From: Stutzerimonas stutzeri
GTDB taxonomy: Bacteria; Pseudomonadota; Gammaproteobacteria; Pseudomonadales; Pseudomonadaceae
Direction: 5' to 3'
DNA: 64,000 nucleotides
Assembly: GCF_002909485.1 (NCBI RefSeq)
Contig: NZ_PPXG01000004.1
Location: 1 to 64,000 of the forward strand
Part shown: positions 27,556 to 37,205 of the stretch, piece by piece
Position numbering within the stretch: the first letter of the stretch is position 1
Layout: the number at the start of each line of letters is the position of its first letter
Translations under genes and position numbers: made by a program
The notes under the pieces: generated by a model
The model's database searches: none
The model's input: only the letters and a program-made list of their open reading frames with translations
Told to the model about the DNA's origin: nothing

Positions 27556-30501
27556 ATGAGTCTGCCATCGCTGGTTGCATTGCCGCCCTCGCTTCTGCCT
27601 TTTGTCAGTCGTGCCGAAGAGTCGTTCCTCGCCGCTGCCGGCAGCCTGTCGGAAGCCCTTGCGGCACGTTGTCGCGCTTGGCTATCAGCGCAGCGCGAGG
27701 CGTTTGCCCGCGTATGCGCGGCGAGTGATTTTGTCAGCGAACAGGTTAGTCGAGATCCGCAGATGTTGCTGCAGTTGGCCGAGCAGGGCTTGCTGGAGCG
27801 ATCTTTCGCGCCTGCCGAGATGCGCGACGCGCTGAAGGAGCAGGTTGTCGCTTGCGACAGTGAGGACGCCCTGGCGCTGACCTTGCGGCGCTTTCGCACC
27901 CGTCAGCAGGTTCGGATCATCTGGCGCGACTTGACCCGTCAGGCCGATCTTGCTGAAACCTGCCGTGACCTCTCCGATCTTGCCGATGCCTCGGTCGATC
28001 TGGCCTATCACTGGCTCTATACGCGTCACTGCGAGCAGTTCGGCGTGCCGACCGGGCGTCGCAGCGGCACTGCGCAGCACATGGTGATCCTTGGTATGGG
28101 CAAGTTGGGCGCCCATGAGCTGAATCTGTCCTCGGATATCGACCTGATCTTCGGTTACCCGGAAGGTGGCGAAACCGTGGGCGCCAAGCGATCACTGGAT
28201 AACCAGGAGTTCTTCGTACGTCTCGGACAGCGCCTGATCAAATCCCTGGATGTCATCACCGTCGACGGCTTTGCCTTCCGCGTCGACATGCGTCTACGCC
28301 CGTACGGCTCCTCCGGTCCTCTGGTCTACAGCTTCAATGCATTGGAGCAGTACTACCAGGACCAGGGGCGCGACTGGGAACGTTACGCGATGATCAAGGC
28401 GCGGGTCATTGGTGGTGATCAACAGGCCGGCAAGGAGCTGCTGGAGATGCTGCGCCCCTTCGTCTATCGGCGTTACCTGGACTTCTCCGCGATCGAGGCG
28501 CTGCGCTCCATGAAGCAGCTGATCCAGCAGGAAGTACGGCGCAAGGGTATGGCGTCGAACATCAAGCTCGGCGCGGGCGGCATCCGCGAAGTGGAGTTCA
28601 TCGCCCAGGCGTTTCAGCTTATTCACGGCGGCCGTGACCTCAGTCTGCAGCAGCGTCCGCTGCTCAGGGTGTTGGCCACGCTGGAAGGTCAGGGCTATCT
28701 GCCGGCTACAGCCGTGGCGGAATTGCGCGAAGGCTACGAATTCCTGCGCTATACCGAGCACGCATTACAGGCCATTGCCGATCGCCAGACGCAGATGCTG
28801 CCGGAAAGCGACGTGGACCGCGCCCGAATCGCCTTCATGCTCGGCTTCGGCAGTTGGCAGGCCTTCCACGAGCAGCTGTTGCACTGGCGTGGGCGTATCG
28901 ACTGGCATTTCCGCCAGGTCATAGCCGACCCGGACGAGGACGAAAGCAATGAGGGTGAAGCGCTGGTAGGCGGCGAATGGCTACCGCTCTGGGAACAGGA
29001 TTGGGATGAGGAGTTCGCCTGTCGGCAGCTGTCGGAGGCCGGCTTCCGGGACGGCCAAGTTGCCTGTCAACGCCTTGCGTCGCTGCGCAATGCCAGCCAG
29101 GTGCGCACCATGCAGCGTCTCGGTCGCGAGCGATTGGATGCATTCATTCCTCGGCTACTGGCGCAAACCGTCGAGCAGGATGATCCGGATCTTGTGCTGG
29201 AGCGCGTGCTGCCGCTGGTCGAGGCGGTCGCTCGGCGTTCGGCTTATCTCGTATTGCTGACCGAAAATCCCGGGGCCCTGCAGCGCCTGCTGGAACTCTG
29301 TGCCGCCAGCCCGTGGATCGCCGAGCAGATCGCGCGCTTCCCGCTGCTGCTGGATGAGCTGCTCAATGCCGGGCGGCTCTACAGTCCGCCGCTGGCGCCT
29401 GAGCTGGCGGCCGAACTGCGTGAGCGGCTGATGCGCATTCCCGAGGATGATCTCGAACAGCAGATGGAGGCCCTGCGCCATTTCAAGCTGGCGCACCGAC
29501 TGCGCGTCGCCGCCTCGGAGATCGCCGGCACGCTGCCGTTGATGAAGGTCAGCGACTACCTGACCTGGCTGGCCGAGGCCATCCTGCAGGAGGTGCTGAC
29601 CCTGGCCTGGCGTCACACCGTCGCGCGTCATGGCCAGCCACAGCGCAGCGACGGCACGCTGTGCGATCCGGCCTTCGTCATCGTCGGCTATGGCAAAGTC
29701 GGCGGGATCGAGCTCGGCCACGGTTCCGATCTGGATCTGGTGTTCATCCACGACGGTGACCCTGCCGCCGAGACCAATGGCGCCAAGTCCATCGACACCG
29801 CGCAGTTCTTTACCCGCCTCGGTCAACGCATTATTCATTTGCTGACTACCCAGACCACCTCCGGTCAACTCTATGAAGTGGACATGCGGCTGCGTCCGTC
29901 CGGTGCTTCCGGGTTGCTGGTCAGCTCCCTCGGCGCCTTCGAGCGCTACCAGAGTCAGGAAGCCTGGACTTGGGAACACCAGGCGCTAGTGCGTGCGCGG
30001 GTGCTGGTTGGCTGCTCGCAGCTGACCGCCGACTTCGAGCGAGTACGCGCCGGCGTGCTCGGGCGTGAACGCGATCTGGATGCGCTGCGTCGCGAAGTCA
30101 GCGACATGCGCGCGAAGATGCGTGACAACCTCGGGACCCGCGCGACGCATGCGGGGACCGCCGAGCAAGCCTTCGACGGTGCCGCCGAGTTCAATCTCAA
30201 GCAGGACGCCGGTGGTATCGTGGATATCGAATTTATGGTGCAATACGCGGCTTTGGCGTGGTCGCACCAGCATCCCGAACTGCTGCGCTATACCGATAAC
30301 ATCCGCATTCTCGATGGGTTGGAGCAGGCCGGGTTGATGACCGGCGATGAGGTTCGGCTGCTGCAGGACGCCTACAAGGCCTACCGCGCAGCAGCCCACC
30401 GGCAATCACTGCAGAAGCAGCCCGGAGTGGTGAGTGGGGATCAATTCCACGACGAGCGCCGCGCTGTCATGCGCATCTGGCGTGAGTTGGGCCTAAGCTG
30501 A
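27556..30501 (+). CDS. glnE: Glutamine synthetase adenylyltransferase/adenylyl-removing enzyme
   Basis: 981 aa; adenylylates and deadenylylates glutamine synthetase in response to PII and glutamine. Two nucleotidyltransferase domains are visible: the N-terminal deadenylylase with GMGKLGAHELNLSSDIDLIF (about residue 180) and the C-terminal adenylylase with GYGKVGGIELGHGSDLDLVF (about 715), each with the G-S-D-x-D metal motif or its SSDIDL variant. Helical linkers lie between. ATG 27556 (MSLPSLVALPPS) is chosen, with GAAGGAAA upstream; an in-frame GTG at 27541 is weaker. It is followed 49 bp later by ilvE, as in other Pseudomonas. Confidence 0.96.
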   Translation: MSLPSLVALPPSLLPFVSRAEESFLAAAGSLSEALAARCRAWLSAQREAFARVCAASDFVSEQVSRDPQMLLQLAEQGLLERSFAPAEMRDALKEQVVACDSEDALALTLRRFRTRQQVRIIWRDLTRQADLAETCRDLSDLADASVDLAYHWLYTRHCEQFGVPTGRRSGTAQHMVILGMGKLGAHELNLSSDIDLIFGYPEGGETVGAKRSLDNQEFFVRLGQRLIKSLDVITVDGFAFRVDMRLRPYGSSGPLVYSFNALEQYYQDQGRDWERYAMIKARVIGGDQQAGKELLEMLRPFVYRRYLDFSAIEALRSMKQLIQQEVRRKGMASNIKLGAGGIREVEFIAQAFQLIHGGRDLSLQQRPLLRVLATLEGQGYLPATAVAELREGYEFLRYTEHALQAIADRQTQMLPESDVDRARIAFMLGFGSWQAFHEQLLHWRGRIDWHFRQVIADPDEDESNEGEALVGGEWLPLWEQDWDEEFACRQLSEAGFRDGQVACQRLASLRNASQVRTMQRLGRERLDAFIPRLLAQTVEQDDPDLVLERVLPLVEAVARRSAYLVLLTENPGALQRLLELCAASPWIAEQIARFPLLLDELLNAGRLYSPPLAPELAAELRERLMRIPEDDLEQQMEALRHFKLAHRLRVAASEIAGTLPLMKVSDYLTWLAEAILQEVLTLAWRHTVARHGQPQRSDGTLCDPAFVIVGYGKVGGIELGHGSDLDLVFIHDGDPAAETNGAKSIDTAQFFTRLGQRIIHLLTTQTTSGQLYEVDMRLRPSGASGLLVSSLGAFERYQSQEAWTWEHQALVRARVLVGCSQLTADFERVRAGVLGRERDLDALRREVSDMRAKMRDNLGTRATHAGTAEQAFDGAAEFNLKQDAGGIVDIEFMVQYAALAWSHQHPELLRYTDNIRILDGLEQAGLMTGDEVRLLQDAYKAYRAAAHRQSLQKQPGVVSGDQFHDERRAVMRIWRELGLS

Positions 30502-30550
30502 GCCCCTCGTCGGGCTACTGGCAAATTCGAATTCTGAGGAGCTGGCAACG

Positions 30551-31474
30551 ATGTCGATGGCCGATCGTGATGGCGTCATCTGGTATGACGGCGAACTGGT
30601 GCAGTGGCGCGATGCGACCACCCATGTGCTGACCCATACCCTGCACTACGGCATGGGTGTGTTCGAAGGCGTGCGCGCCTACAACACCCCGGACGGCACG
30701 GCGATCTTCCGCCTGCAGGCGCACACCGACCGCTTGTTCGATTCGGCGCACATCATGAACATGCCGATGCCGTACTCGAAGGAAGAGATCAACGAGGCGA
30801 CCCGCGCCGCAGTGCGCGAGAACAACCTGGAAAGCGCCTACATCCGCCCGATGGTGTTCTACGGAAGTGAAGGCATGGGGCTGCGCGCTAGCGGCCTGAA
30901 AGTGCACGTGATCGTCGCCGCCTGGCACTGGGGCGCTTACATGGGCGACGAAGCGTTGGAGCTGGGCATCAAGGTGCGCACCAGCTCCTTCACCCGTCAC
31001 CACGTCAACATCACCATGACCCGCGCCAAGTCCAATGGCGCCTACATCAACTCGATGCTGGCCCTGCAGGAAGCCATTTCCGGCGGCGCCGACGAGGCGC
31101 TGATGCTGGACCCGGAAGGCTACGTAGCCGAAGGTTCGGGCGAGAATATCTTTATCATCAAGGACGGCGTGATCTACACCCCGGAAGTCACCGCCTGCCT
31201 GAACGGCATCACCCGCGGTACGGTGCTGACCCTGGCTGCCGAGCACGGTCTGAAGGTAGTCGAGAAGCGCATCACCCGTGACGAGGTGTACATCGCCGAC
31301 GAAGCCTTCTTCACCGGCACCGCTGCCGAGGTGACGCCGATTCGCGAAGTCGACGGGCGCGCCATCGGTATTGGCCGTCGTGGCCCGGTGACCGAGAAGC
31401 TGCAGAAGGCCTATTTCGATCTGGTCTCCGGCAAGACCGCAGCCCATGCCGAATGGCGGACACTGGTCAAGTAA
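30551..31474 (+). CDS. ilvE: Branched-chain amino acid aminotransferase
   Basis: 307 aa, fold-type IV PLP aminotransferase; last step of leucine, isoleucine and valine synthesis. The PLP lysine is in TRAKSNGAYINSMLALQEA. Other family blocks are LHYGMGVFEGVRAY near residue 31, EGSGENIFIIKDG and the phosphate-binding GITRGTVLTLA. GAGGAG precedes the ATG. It lies between glnE and the LPS genes; the latter begin 78 bp downstream. No leader peptide or attenuator is visible before it. Confidence 0.96.
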   Translation: MSMADRDGVIWYDGELVQWRDATTHVLTHTLHYGMGVFEGVRAYNTPDGTAIFRLQAHTDRLFDSAHIMNMPMPYSKEEINEATRAAVRENNLESAYIRPMVFYGSEGMGLRASGLKVHVIVAAWHWGAYMGDEALELGIKVRTSSFTRHHVNITMTRAKSNGAYINSMLALQEAISGGADEALMLDPEGYVAEGSGENIFIIKDGVIYTPEVTACLNGITRGTVLTLAAEHGLKVVEKRITRDEVYIADEAFFTGTAAEVTPIREVDGRAIGIGRRGPVTEKLQKAYFDLVSGKTAAHAEWRTLVK

Positions 31475-31552
31475 GCCTGGCGCTGGGAGCCGGCGACGCA
31501 TGACTCGCTTGCCGGCCACGCTTCCAGTACCTCAGCTTATGGCTTAGAGCTT

Positions 31553-32587
31553 ATGAACATACTGATCGTAGGACCCAGCTGGGTTGGCGACATGGTGATG
31601 GCGCAGACGCTGTTCGTCTGCCTGAAACAGCGCCATCCCGACTGCCAGATCGATGTGCTGGCGCCCGAGTGGAGCCGGCCGATCCTCGAACGCATGCCCG
31701 AGGTGCGTCAGGCGCTGAGCTTCCCGGTTGGGCACGGCGTGCTCGACATGGCGACCCGGCGCAAAGTTGCGCAGAGCCTGCGTGGTCAGTATGAGCAGGC
31801 GATCCTCTTGCCCAATTCGCTGAAGTCGGCGCTGGTGCCGTTCTTCGCCGGTATTCCCAAGCGCACCGGCTGGCGCGGCGAAATGCGCTTCGGTCTGCTG
31901 AACGATATGCGCAAGCTCGACAAGCAGCGCTATCCGCTGATGATCGAGCGCTTCATGGCGTTGGCGTTCGAGCCGGGCGCCGAGTTGCCCAGGCCGTATC
32001 CGAACCCCTCGCTGCGTATCGACCCCGTGACTCGCGATGCGGCATTGGCACGTTTCGGCCTCAGTCTGGATCGTCCGGTACTGGCGCTGTGTCCGGGCGC
32101 CGAGTTCGGCGAATCCAAGCGCTGGCCGGCCGAGCACTTCGCCAAGGTCGCCGAGCTGAAGATTCGCGACGGCTGGCAGGTCTGGCTGTTCGGCTCGAAG
32201 AACGATCACCCGGTCGGGGAGGAAATTCTCGAGCGGCTGATACCGGGCCTGCGTGAAGAGGCGGTGAACCTGGCGGGCGAAACCAGCCTGGCCGAAGCCA
32301 TTGATCTGCTCTCCTGCGCCGACGCGGTTGTGTCCAACGACTCCGGATTGATGCACGTGTCGGCGGCGCTTGGGCGACCTTTGGTGGCGGTGTATGGCTC
32401 TACATCGCCAGCCTTTACTCCGCCGCTTTCCAAGCAGGTCGAGGTGGTGCGCCTGGGTCTGGACTGCAGCCCCTGCTTTGAACGCACCTGCCGCTTTGGC
32501 CACAACAACTGCATGCGTGAGCTGAAGCCGCGCGCGGCGATCGAGGCGCTGGACCGCCTGGCTCCGCAGTCGGTCGAGGTGCGCTGA
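31553..32587 (+). CDS. waaF: ADP-heptose:LPS heptosyltransferase II
   Basis: 344 aa, GT9 family; adds the second L,D-heptose to the inner core on the cytoplasmic face of the inner membrane. Seen: MNILIVGPSWVGDMVMAQTL at the N-terminus, CPGAEFGESKRWPAEHFAKV, and the donor-binding SNDSGLMHVSAALGRPLVAV with YGSTSP. It starts the LPS core operon, whose next genes waaC and waaG follow without gaps. The ATG at 31553 is the normal family start. Confidence 0.96.
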   Translation: MNILIVGPSWVGDMVMAQTLFVCLKQRHPDCQIDVLAPEWSRPILERMPEVRQALSFPVGHGVLDMATRRKVAQSLRGQYEQAILLPNSLKSALVPFFAGIPKRTGWRGEMRFGLLNDMRKLDKQRYPLMIERFMALAFEPGAELPRPYPNPSLRIDPVTRDAALARFGLSLDRPVLALCPGAEFGESKRWPAEHFAKVAELKIRDGWQVWLFGSKNDHPVGEEILERLIPGLREEAVNLAGETSLAEAIDLLSCADAVVSNDSGLMHVSAALGRPLVAVYGSTSPAFTPPLSKQVEVVRLGLDCSPCFERTCRFGHNNCMRELKPRAAIEALDRLAPQSVEVR

Positions 32588-33589
32588 TTGAAGGTTCTGT
32601 TGGTCAAGACATCGTCGTTAGGTGACGTCGTGCATACCCTGCCGGCGCTGACCGACGCGCAGCGGGCGCTGCCCGGCATCCAGTTCGACTGGGTGGTCGA
32701 GGAGGGCTTTGCGGAGATCCCGGCCTGGCATCCGGCGGTGGCACAGGTGATTCCGGTGGCAATCCGTCGCTGGCGCAAGCACCCGATCCAGACCCTGCGC
32801 AGCGGAGAGTGGCGGCGCTTCAAGGCGCGTCTGCGCGAAGGCCGTTACGACCTGGTGATCGATGCCCAAGGCTTGCTCAAGAGCGCCTGGCTGACCCGCT
32901 ACGTCAAGGCGCCTGTCGCTGGTTTGGACCGCGAATCTGCACGTGAACCGCTGGCGGCACGCTTCTATGATCGGTGCTACGCAGTACCGCGTGATCAGCA
33001 TGCGCTGGAACGGGTGCGTCAGCTGTTCGCTCAGGCCCTCGGTTATCCGCTGCCACAGGATGTTGCCGACTACGGCCTGAATCGCGAGCAGATGGCCGCG
33101 CCGAGTGATCAGCCCTATCTGTTGTTCCTGCACGGCACCACCTGGCCGAGCAAGCACTGGCCGGAAGCCTACTGGCGTGAGCTGGCCGAGCGCATGAGCG
33201 ATTTCGGCTGGGCGATCCGCCTGCCGTGGGGCAATGCCGAAGAGAAGGCACGGGCCGAGCGCATCGTCAGCGGCATAGCCGGCGCGGCGGTGTTGCCGAA
33301 GCTCAATCTTGCCGGTGTGGCCCGGGTCATCGCCGGTGCACGCGCCTGCGTCGCGGTGGACACCGGTCTCGGCCACCTGGCCGCGGCGCTGGATGTGCCG
33401 AGCATTTCGCTTTATGGTCCGACCCTGCCCGGGCGAGTCGGCGCCTATGGGCGCTCTCAGGTGCACCTGTGCGCGAGCGGGCCGAATGCCGGTCGCGGTG
33501 ATCGGCGTAAGCCCTGTTTCGACGATTTGCGCCCCGAGCGCGTCGTCACCGAACTGAAAGCCCTGCTGCGGGCCCCGGAGTCCGTCTGA
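32588..33589 (+). CDS. waaC: LPS heptosyltransferase I
   Basis: 333 aa, GT9 family; adds the first heptose to Kdo of the lipid A-Kdo acceptor. N-terminus MKVLLVKTSSLGDVVHTLPA is diagnostic; the C-terminal half has LFLHGTTWPSKHWPEAYW and the donor site VDTGLGHLAAALDVPSISLY with GPT. It starts with TTG directly after the waaF stop, with GAGGTG (6-7 nt upstream) as ribosome site. Its stop overlaps the waaG start (TGATG). Confidence 0.96.
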   Translation: MKVLLVKTSSLGDVVHTLPALTDAQRALPGIQFDWVVEEGFAEIPAWHPAVAQVIPVAIRRWRKHPIQTLRSGEWRRFKARLREGRYDLVIDAQGLLKSAWLTRYVKAPVAGLDRESAREPLAARFYDRCYAVPRDQHALERVRQLFAQALGYPLPQDVADYGLNREQMAAPSDQPYLLFLHGTTWPSKHWPEAYWRELAERMSDFGWAIRLPWGNAEEKARAERIVSGIAGAAVLPKLNLAGVARVIAGARACVAVDTGLGHLAAALDVPSISLYGPTLPGRVGAYGRSQVHLCASGPNAGRGDRRKPCFDDLRPERVVTELKALLRAPESV

Positions 33590-34710
33590 TGCAATTGGCG
33601 TTCATTCTCTACAAGTACTTTCCCTTTGGCGGGCTGCAGCGCGATTTCATGCGCATTGCCCTCGAATGCCAGCGTCGCGGTCATGCGATCCGCGTCTACG
33701 CGATGATCTGGGAAGGCGAAGTGCCTGACGGCTTCGAGGTGCTGATCGCGCCGGTCAAGGCGCTGTTCAACCACACCCGCAACGAGCGCTTCACTGCCTG
33801 GGTCAAGGCCGATCTGGGGCGGCGGCCGGTGGACCGGGTGATCGGCTTCAACAAGATGCCGGAACTCGATGTGTATTACGCCGCCGACCCGTGCTTCGAG
33901 GACAAGGCGCAGACCCTGCGCAACCCTATCTATCGCCGCTGGGGTCGCTACAAGCACTTCGCCGAGTACGAGCGCGCGGTGTTCGCGCCCGAGGCGAAGA
34001 CCGAAATCCTGATGATCTCCGAGGTGCAGCAGCCGCTGTTCGTCAAACACTACGCCACGCCCGCCGAACGCTTTCACCTGTTGCCGCCGGGCATCGCCCA
34101 GGATCGCCGCGCGCCGGCCAATGCCGCGCAAATCCGTGCCGAGTTTCGCGAGGAGTTCGAGGTCCGGTCGGAAGAGCTGCTGTTGGTGCAGATCGGTTCC
34201 GGTTTCAAGACCAAGGGGCTGGACCGCAGCCTCAAGGCGCTCGCTGCATTGCCGCGCGAGCTGAGCCAGCGCACGCGATTGCTGGTGATCGGGCAGGACG
34301 ACCCCAAGCCGTTCAAGCTGCAGGCCAAGACGCTGGGCGTTTCCGGCATGGTCGAATTCCTCAAGGGGCGCAGCGATATCCCGCGGTTCCTGCTGGGCGC
34401 CGATCTGCTGATCCACCCCGCCTACAACGAGAACACCGGTACCGTACTGCTGGAAGCGCTGGTCGCCGGGCTGCCGGTGCTGGTCACCGATGTATGTGGC
34501 TATGCGCACTACATTACCGACGCCGACTGCGGTCGCGTGGTGCCCAGCCCGTTCGAACAGCGCACGCTCGACCAGCTGTTGACGCAGATGCTGAGCGACG
34601 AGCAGCAGCGCGCGACCTGGAGCCGCAACGGGTTGGCGTATGCCGCCAGCGCCGATCTGTACTCCATGCCGCAGAAGGCGGCCGATGTGATCCTTGGAGA
34701 GCAGGCATGA
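33589..34710 (+). CDS. waaG: LPS core glycosyltransferase WaaG
   Basis: 373 aa, GT4 family (GT-B fold); adds the first outer-core hexose (GalN in Pseudomonas, glucose in enterics) to heptose II. Seen: MQLAFILYKYFPFGGLQRDF at the start, the acceptor loop GFNKMPELDVYYAADPCFED, FKTKGLDRSLKALAAL in the second domain, and the donor motif HPAYNENTGTVLLEALVAGL. The ATG overlaps waaC by one base. An unusual gap of 211 bp follows before waaP. Confidence 0.95.
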   Translation: MQLAFILYKYFPFGGLQRDFMRIALECQRRGHAIRVYAMIWEGEVPDGFEVLIAPVKALFNHTRNERFTAWVKADLGRRPVDRVIGFNKMPELDVYYAADPCFEDKAQTLRNPIYRRWGRYKHFAEYERAVFAPEAKTEILMISEVQQPLFVKHYATPAERFHLLPPGIAQDRRAPANAAQIRAEFREEFEVRSEELLLVQIGSGFKTKGLDRSLKALAALPRELSQRTRLLVIGQDDPKPFKLQAKTLGVSGMVEFLKGRSDIPRFLLGADLLIHPAYNENTGTVLLEALVAGLPVLVTDVCGYAHYITDADCGRVVPSPFEQRTLDQLLTQMLSDEQQRATWSRNGLAYAASADLYSMPQKAADVILGEQA

Positions 34711-34741
34711 GGCCCATGACCGGCATGTCCCCAAGCCGATC

Positions 34742-34815
34742 GCAAGCTACAGGCTTGCCAACCGCACTCGAAAGCCTCGCCCCGAGCTCGGGCCCCCCAC
34801 AAACGTGTCGAGTGC
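34742..34815. repeat. Nested palindromes in the waaG-waaP gap
   Basis: Three dyads lie in 74 bp: GCAAGC-TACAG-GCTTGC (34742-34758), CCCGAGCTCGGG (34781-34792), and GCACTCGA (34764-34771) with TCGAGTGC (34808-34815) enclosing the second. The rest of the 211-bp gap (34711-34921) holds no supported gene. Neighbouring genes in this operon overlap or abut, so the block looks inserted, perhaps a REP-like element. Confidence 0.4.
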
Positions 34816-34921
34816 CCGCCGATTCCGTGGGTGGTGCGCCCTCGCGGCGATTGCAGCCTGCAGGCCTGCGCGGGTTTCCAGCTCCTCGACCAGGGTTGAT
34901 GCCTCGAGCTGCGGAGGCTAC

Positions 34922-35728
34922 ATGCGACTGATTTTATCGGAGCCGTTCAAAAGCCTCTGGCACGGCAAGGATCCCTTCGTAGAAGTCGAGCGTCTCGACG
35001 GTCAGGTCTACCGCGAGCTGGAAGGCCGCCGCACGCTGCGTACCGAGGTAGAGGGACGCGGATACTTCGTTAAGATCCACCGTGGCATCGGCTGGGGCGA
35101 GATCACCAAAAACTTGCTCACGGCCAAGGCGCCAGTGCTTGGCGCTGGTCAGGAGTGGCGCGCGATTCAGCGGCTGCATGAAGTGGGTGTTCCTACCATG
35201 ACCGCAGTTGCTTACGGCGAGCGTGGCAGCAATCCTGCGACTCAACACTCCTTCATCATCACCGAAGAGCTGGCGCCGACTGTCAGTCTTGAGGATTTCA
35301 CGGCCAACTGGCGTGAACAGCCACCTGCGCCGTTGCTTAAACGAGCACTCATCGCTGAAGTCGCGCGCATGGCCGGCACCATGCACCGCACCGGCGTCAA
35401 TCACCGCGATTTCTATATTTGCCACTTTCTGCTGCATACCGACAAGCCGGTGACAGCAAGTGATTTCCGTCTGTCGCTGATCGACCTGCACCGCGCGCAG
35501 GCCCGCAGCCAGACGCCGCGGCGTTGGCGCAACAAGGACCTGGCAGGACTGTATTTCTCGGCACTGGAGATCGGCCTGACCCGTGGCGACAAGTTGCGCT
35601 TCCTGCGCGACTACTTCCAGCAACCAGTGCGCGAAATCCTGCACGAGGAGGCGTCCCTGCTGGTCTGGTTGCAGCGCAGGGCGGAAAAACTGCAGGGCCG
35701 CAAGCAGCGCTACGGAGGGGCACTTTGA
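34922..35728 (+). CDS. waaP: LPS core heptose I kinase WaaP
   Basis: 268 aa, the P. aeruginosa WaaP length; phosphorylates heptose I of the inner core, a step essential for LPS export in Pseudomonas. The eukaryote-like kinase fold shows the catalytic loop NHRDFYICHFLL and the metal-binding LIDLHRAQ. GGAGG at 34914-34918 sets the ATG at 34922; a longer frame from 34694 is spurious. Its stop overlaps the next gene (TGATG at 35726-35730). Confidence 0.96.
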   Translation: MRLILSEPFKSLWHGKDPFVEVERLDGQVYRELEGRRTLRTEVEGRGYFVKIHRGIGWGEITKNLLTAKAPVLGAGQEWRAIQRLHEVGVPTMTAVAYGERGSNPATQHSFIITEELAPTVSLEDFTANWREQPPAPLLKRALIAEVARMAGTMHRTGVNHRDFYICHFLLHTDKPVTASDFRLSLIDLHRAQARSQTPRRWRNKDLAGLYFSALEIGLTRGDKLRFLRDYFQQPVREILHEEASLLVWLQRRAEKLQGRKQRYGGAL

Positions 35729-36462
35729 TGGCTGGCTGGACACTGGATCCAGCATACGCTGACCTTCGGGATGAGTTCGGCAGCCTGATGACTGTATTTG
35801 CGCTTGAGGGTGAGCGCCTGACGAAAGACCCGTTGTCGGAAGTCATTCGTGTCGAACTCAATGGTGTGCGTTATTACGTCAAACGCTACTCGGGGGCAGG
35901 CAAGGGCTTGCGGCGATTCGTTGGGCGCCCACGAGTAAAGGCCGAGTGGCAGAATCTAATGCTCTTTCGCCGCTGGGGCATCCCGACCGCCCCAATCGTG
36001 GCATACGGCATGGAGCGCCGAGGCGGCGCATTTTTACGAGGCGCTTTGATCACCCGCGAATTGGAGCAGACCGAAGATCTGGCTTTGCTGGCGGCAAGCC
36101 ATGATCCTCGCCTTCGTGATCGGCGCTGGGTACATGAAGTCAGCCTGCAACTGGCGCGCTCGACTCGCGCATTGCATGACCGGGGCTTCGCCCACAATGA
36201 TCTCAAATGGCGCAACCTGCTGGTTGATCCGCAGCGGCGCTTGTATTTGATTGATTGTCCGACCGGCTCATTCTGGCGCGGCCCGTTTCTGCAGCGGCGC
36301 ATCGTCAAGGATCTAGCCTGCTTGGACAAGGTGGCCAAGTACCAGCTTACTCGCACTCAGCGCCTGAGATTCTATTTGCAATATTGCCAGCGCCCGCGGC
36401 TGGCACCCCAGGACAAGCCGCGGATACGGCAGATATTGAACTACTTTCAGGGACGAGAATGA
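35728..36462 (+). CDS. wapP: LPS core kinase WapP
   Basis: 244 aa, second kinase of the LPS core series. Seen: VELNGVRYYVKRYSGAGKGL with the ATP-site lysine, catalytic loop GFAHNDLKWRNLLVDPQRR, and the metal site YLIDCPTG. The P. aeruginosa counterpart is thought to phosphorylate heptose II. It overlaps waaP by one base and wapQ by four. The symbol is from order and similarity to the WaaP/WapP/WapQ set. Confidence 0.88.
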   Translation: MAGWTLDPAYADLRDEFGSLMTVFALEGERLTKDPLSEVIRVELNGVRYYVKRYSGAGKGLRRFVGRPRVKAEWQNLMLFRRWGIPTAPIVAYGMERRGGAFLRGALITRELEQTEDLALLAASHDPRLRDRRWVHEVSLQLARSTRALHDRGFAHNDLKWRNLLVDPQRRLYLIDCPTGSFWRGPFLQRRIVKDLACLDKVAKYQLTRTQRLRFYLQYCQRPRLAPQDKPRIRQILNYFQGRE

Positions 36463-37205
36463 CCGATTTCATAGAAGAGTCCGACCGTCCTTTACTCGAG
36501 CGCAGCGGCCTAAGTGACTTCGACGCGCTCTGGGCTGTACAGCTCGAAGCTGTGGATGAGCCGAATATCGAGCGCGGAGGGTGGAGCAGCGTCTTTCGGC
36601 TTGAGCTCAATGGCGCGGCCTTCTACCTCAAGCGGCAGAGCAATCACCTGACGCGGAGCCTGACGCACCCGTTTGGCGAGCCCACTCTCGCCCGAGAATT
36701 CCGCAGTATCCGCCGCTACGCTCAGCTTGGTGTACCGGCATTACAGGCGAGCTTTTTCGGCCAGCGCAAGGTGGGTGGAGAGCGGCGAGCAGTCCTTTTG
36801 ACTCGTGCGTTGGATGGCTGGATGGATTTGGATGGTTGGCTAGCTCAATGGCCGCAGCTGGCCGAATCGCAACGCCAATCGATCCTTCGCGCAACCGGAA
36901 AGTTGGCTCGCGCCCTTCACCGAGCGGGGCAAATGCATGGCTGCTTCTATCCCAAACATATCTTCCTGCGAGAGCTAGCTGGTCAGTGGCAGGCTTGTCT
37001 TATCGATCTGGAAAAAACGCGCCCGCTGCTGTTTGGCCAGCGTGACCGTATCAGGGATTTGGAGCCACTCGTGCGTCGTGCTGCCTGTATTGGTGACGAC
37101 GGCGTGCGCTCCCTGCTGTCAACTTACCTTGATGACGATCGCCTGCTCGATTCATGGGTGCAGCGCCTCAATCGTCGGCGCAGAGAAAAAGAGGCGCGTG
37201 GATGA
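36459..37205 (+). CDS. wapQ: LPS core kinase-like protein WapQ
   Basis: 248 aa, third kinase-like gene in the row. The fold is recognisable from VFRLELNGAAFYLKRQSN (ATP lysine) and CLIDLEKTRP (metal site). The catalytic loop reads MHGCFYPKHIFL, with Cys where WaaP has Asp (HRDFY); if this alignment is right, the mechanism differs or activity is reduced. It is proposed to phosphorylate inner-core heptose. The start overlaps wapP (ATGA) and the stop overlaps the next gene. Confidence 0.85.
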   Translation: MTDFIEESDRPLLERSGLSDFDALWAVQLEAVDEPNIERGGWSSVFRLELNGAAFYLKRQSNHLTRSLTHPFGEPTLAREFRSIRRYAQLGVPALQASFFGQRKVGGERRAVLLTRALDGWMDLDGWLAQWPQLAESQRQSILRATGKLARALHRAGQMHGCFYPKHIFLRELAGQWQACLIDLEKTRPLLFGQRDRIRDLEPLVRRAACIGDDGVRSLLSTYLDDDRLLDSWVQRLNRRRREKEARG

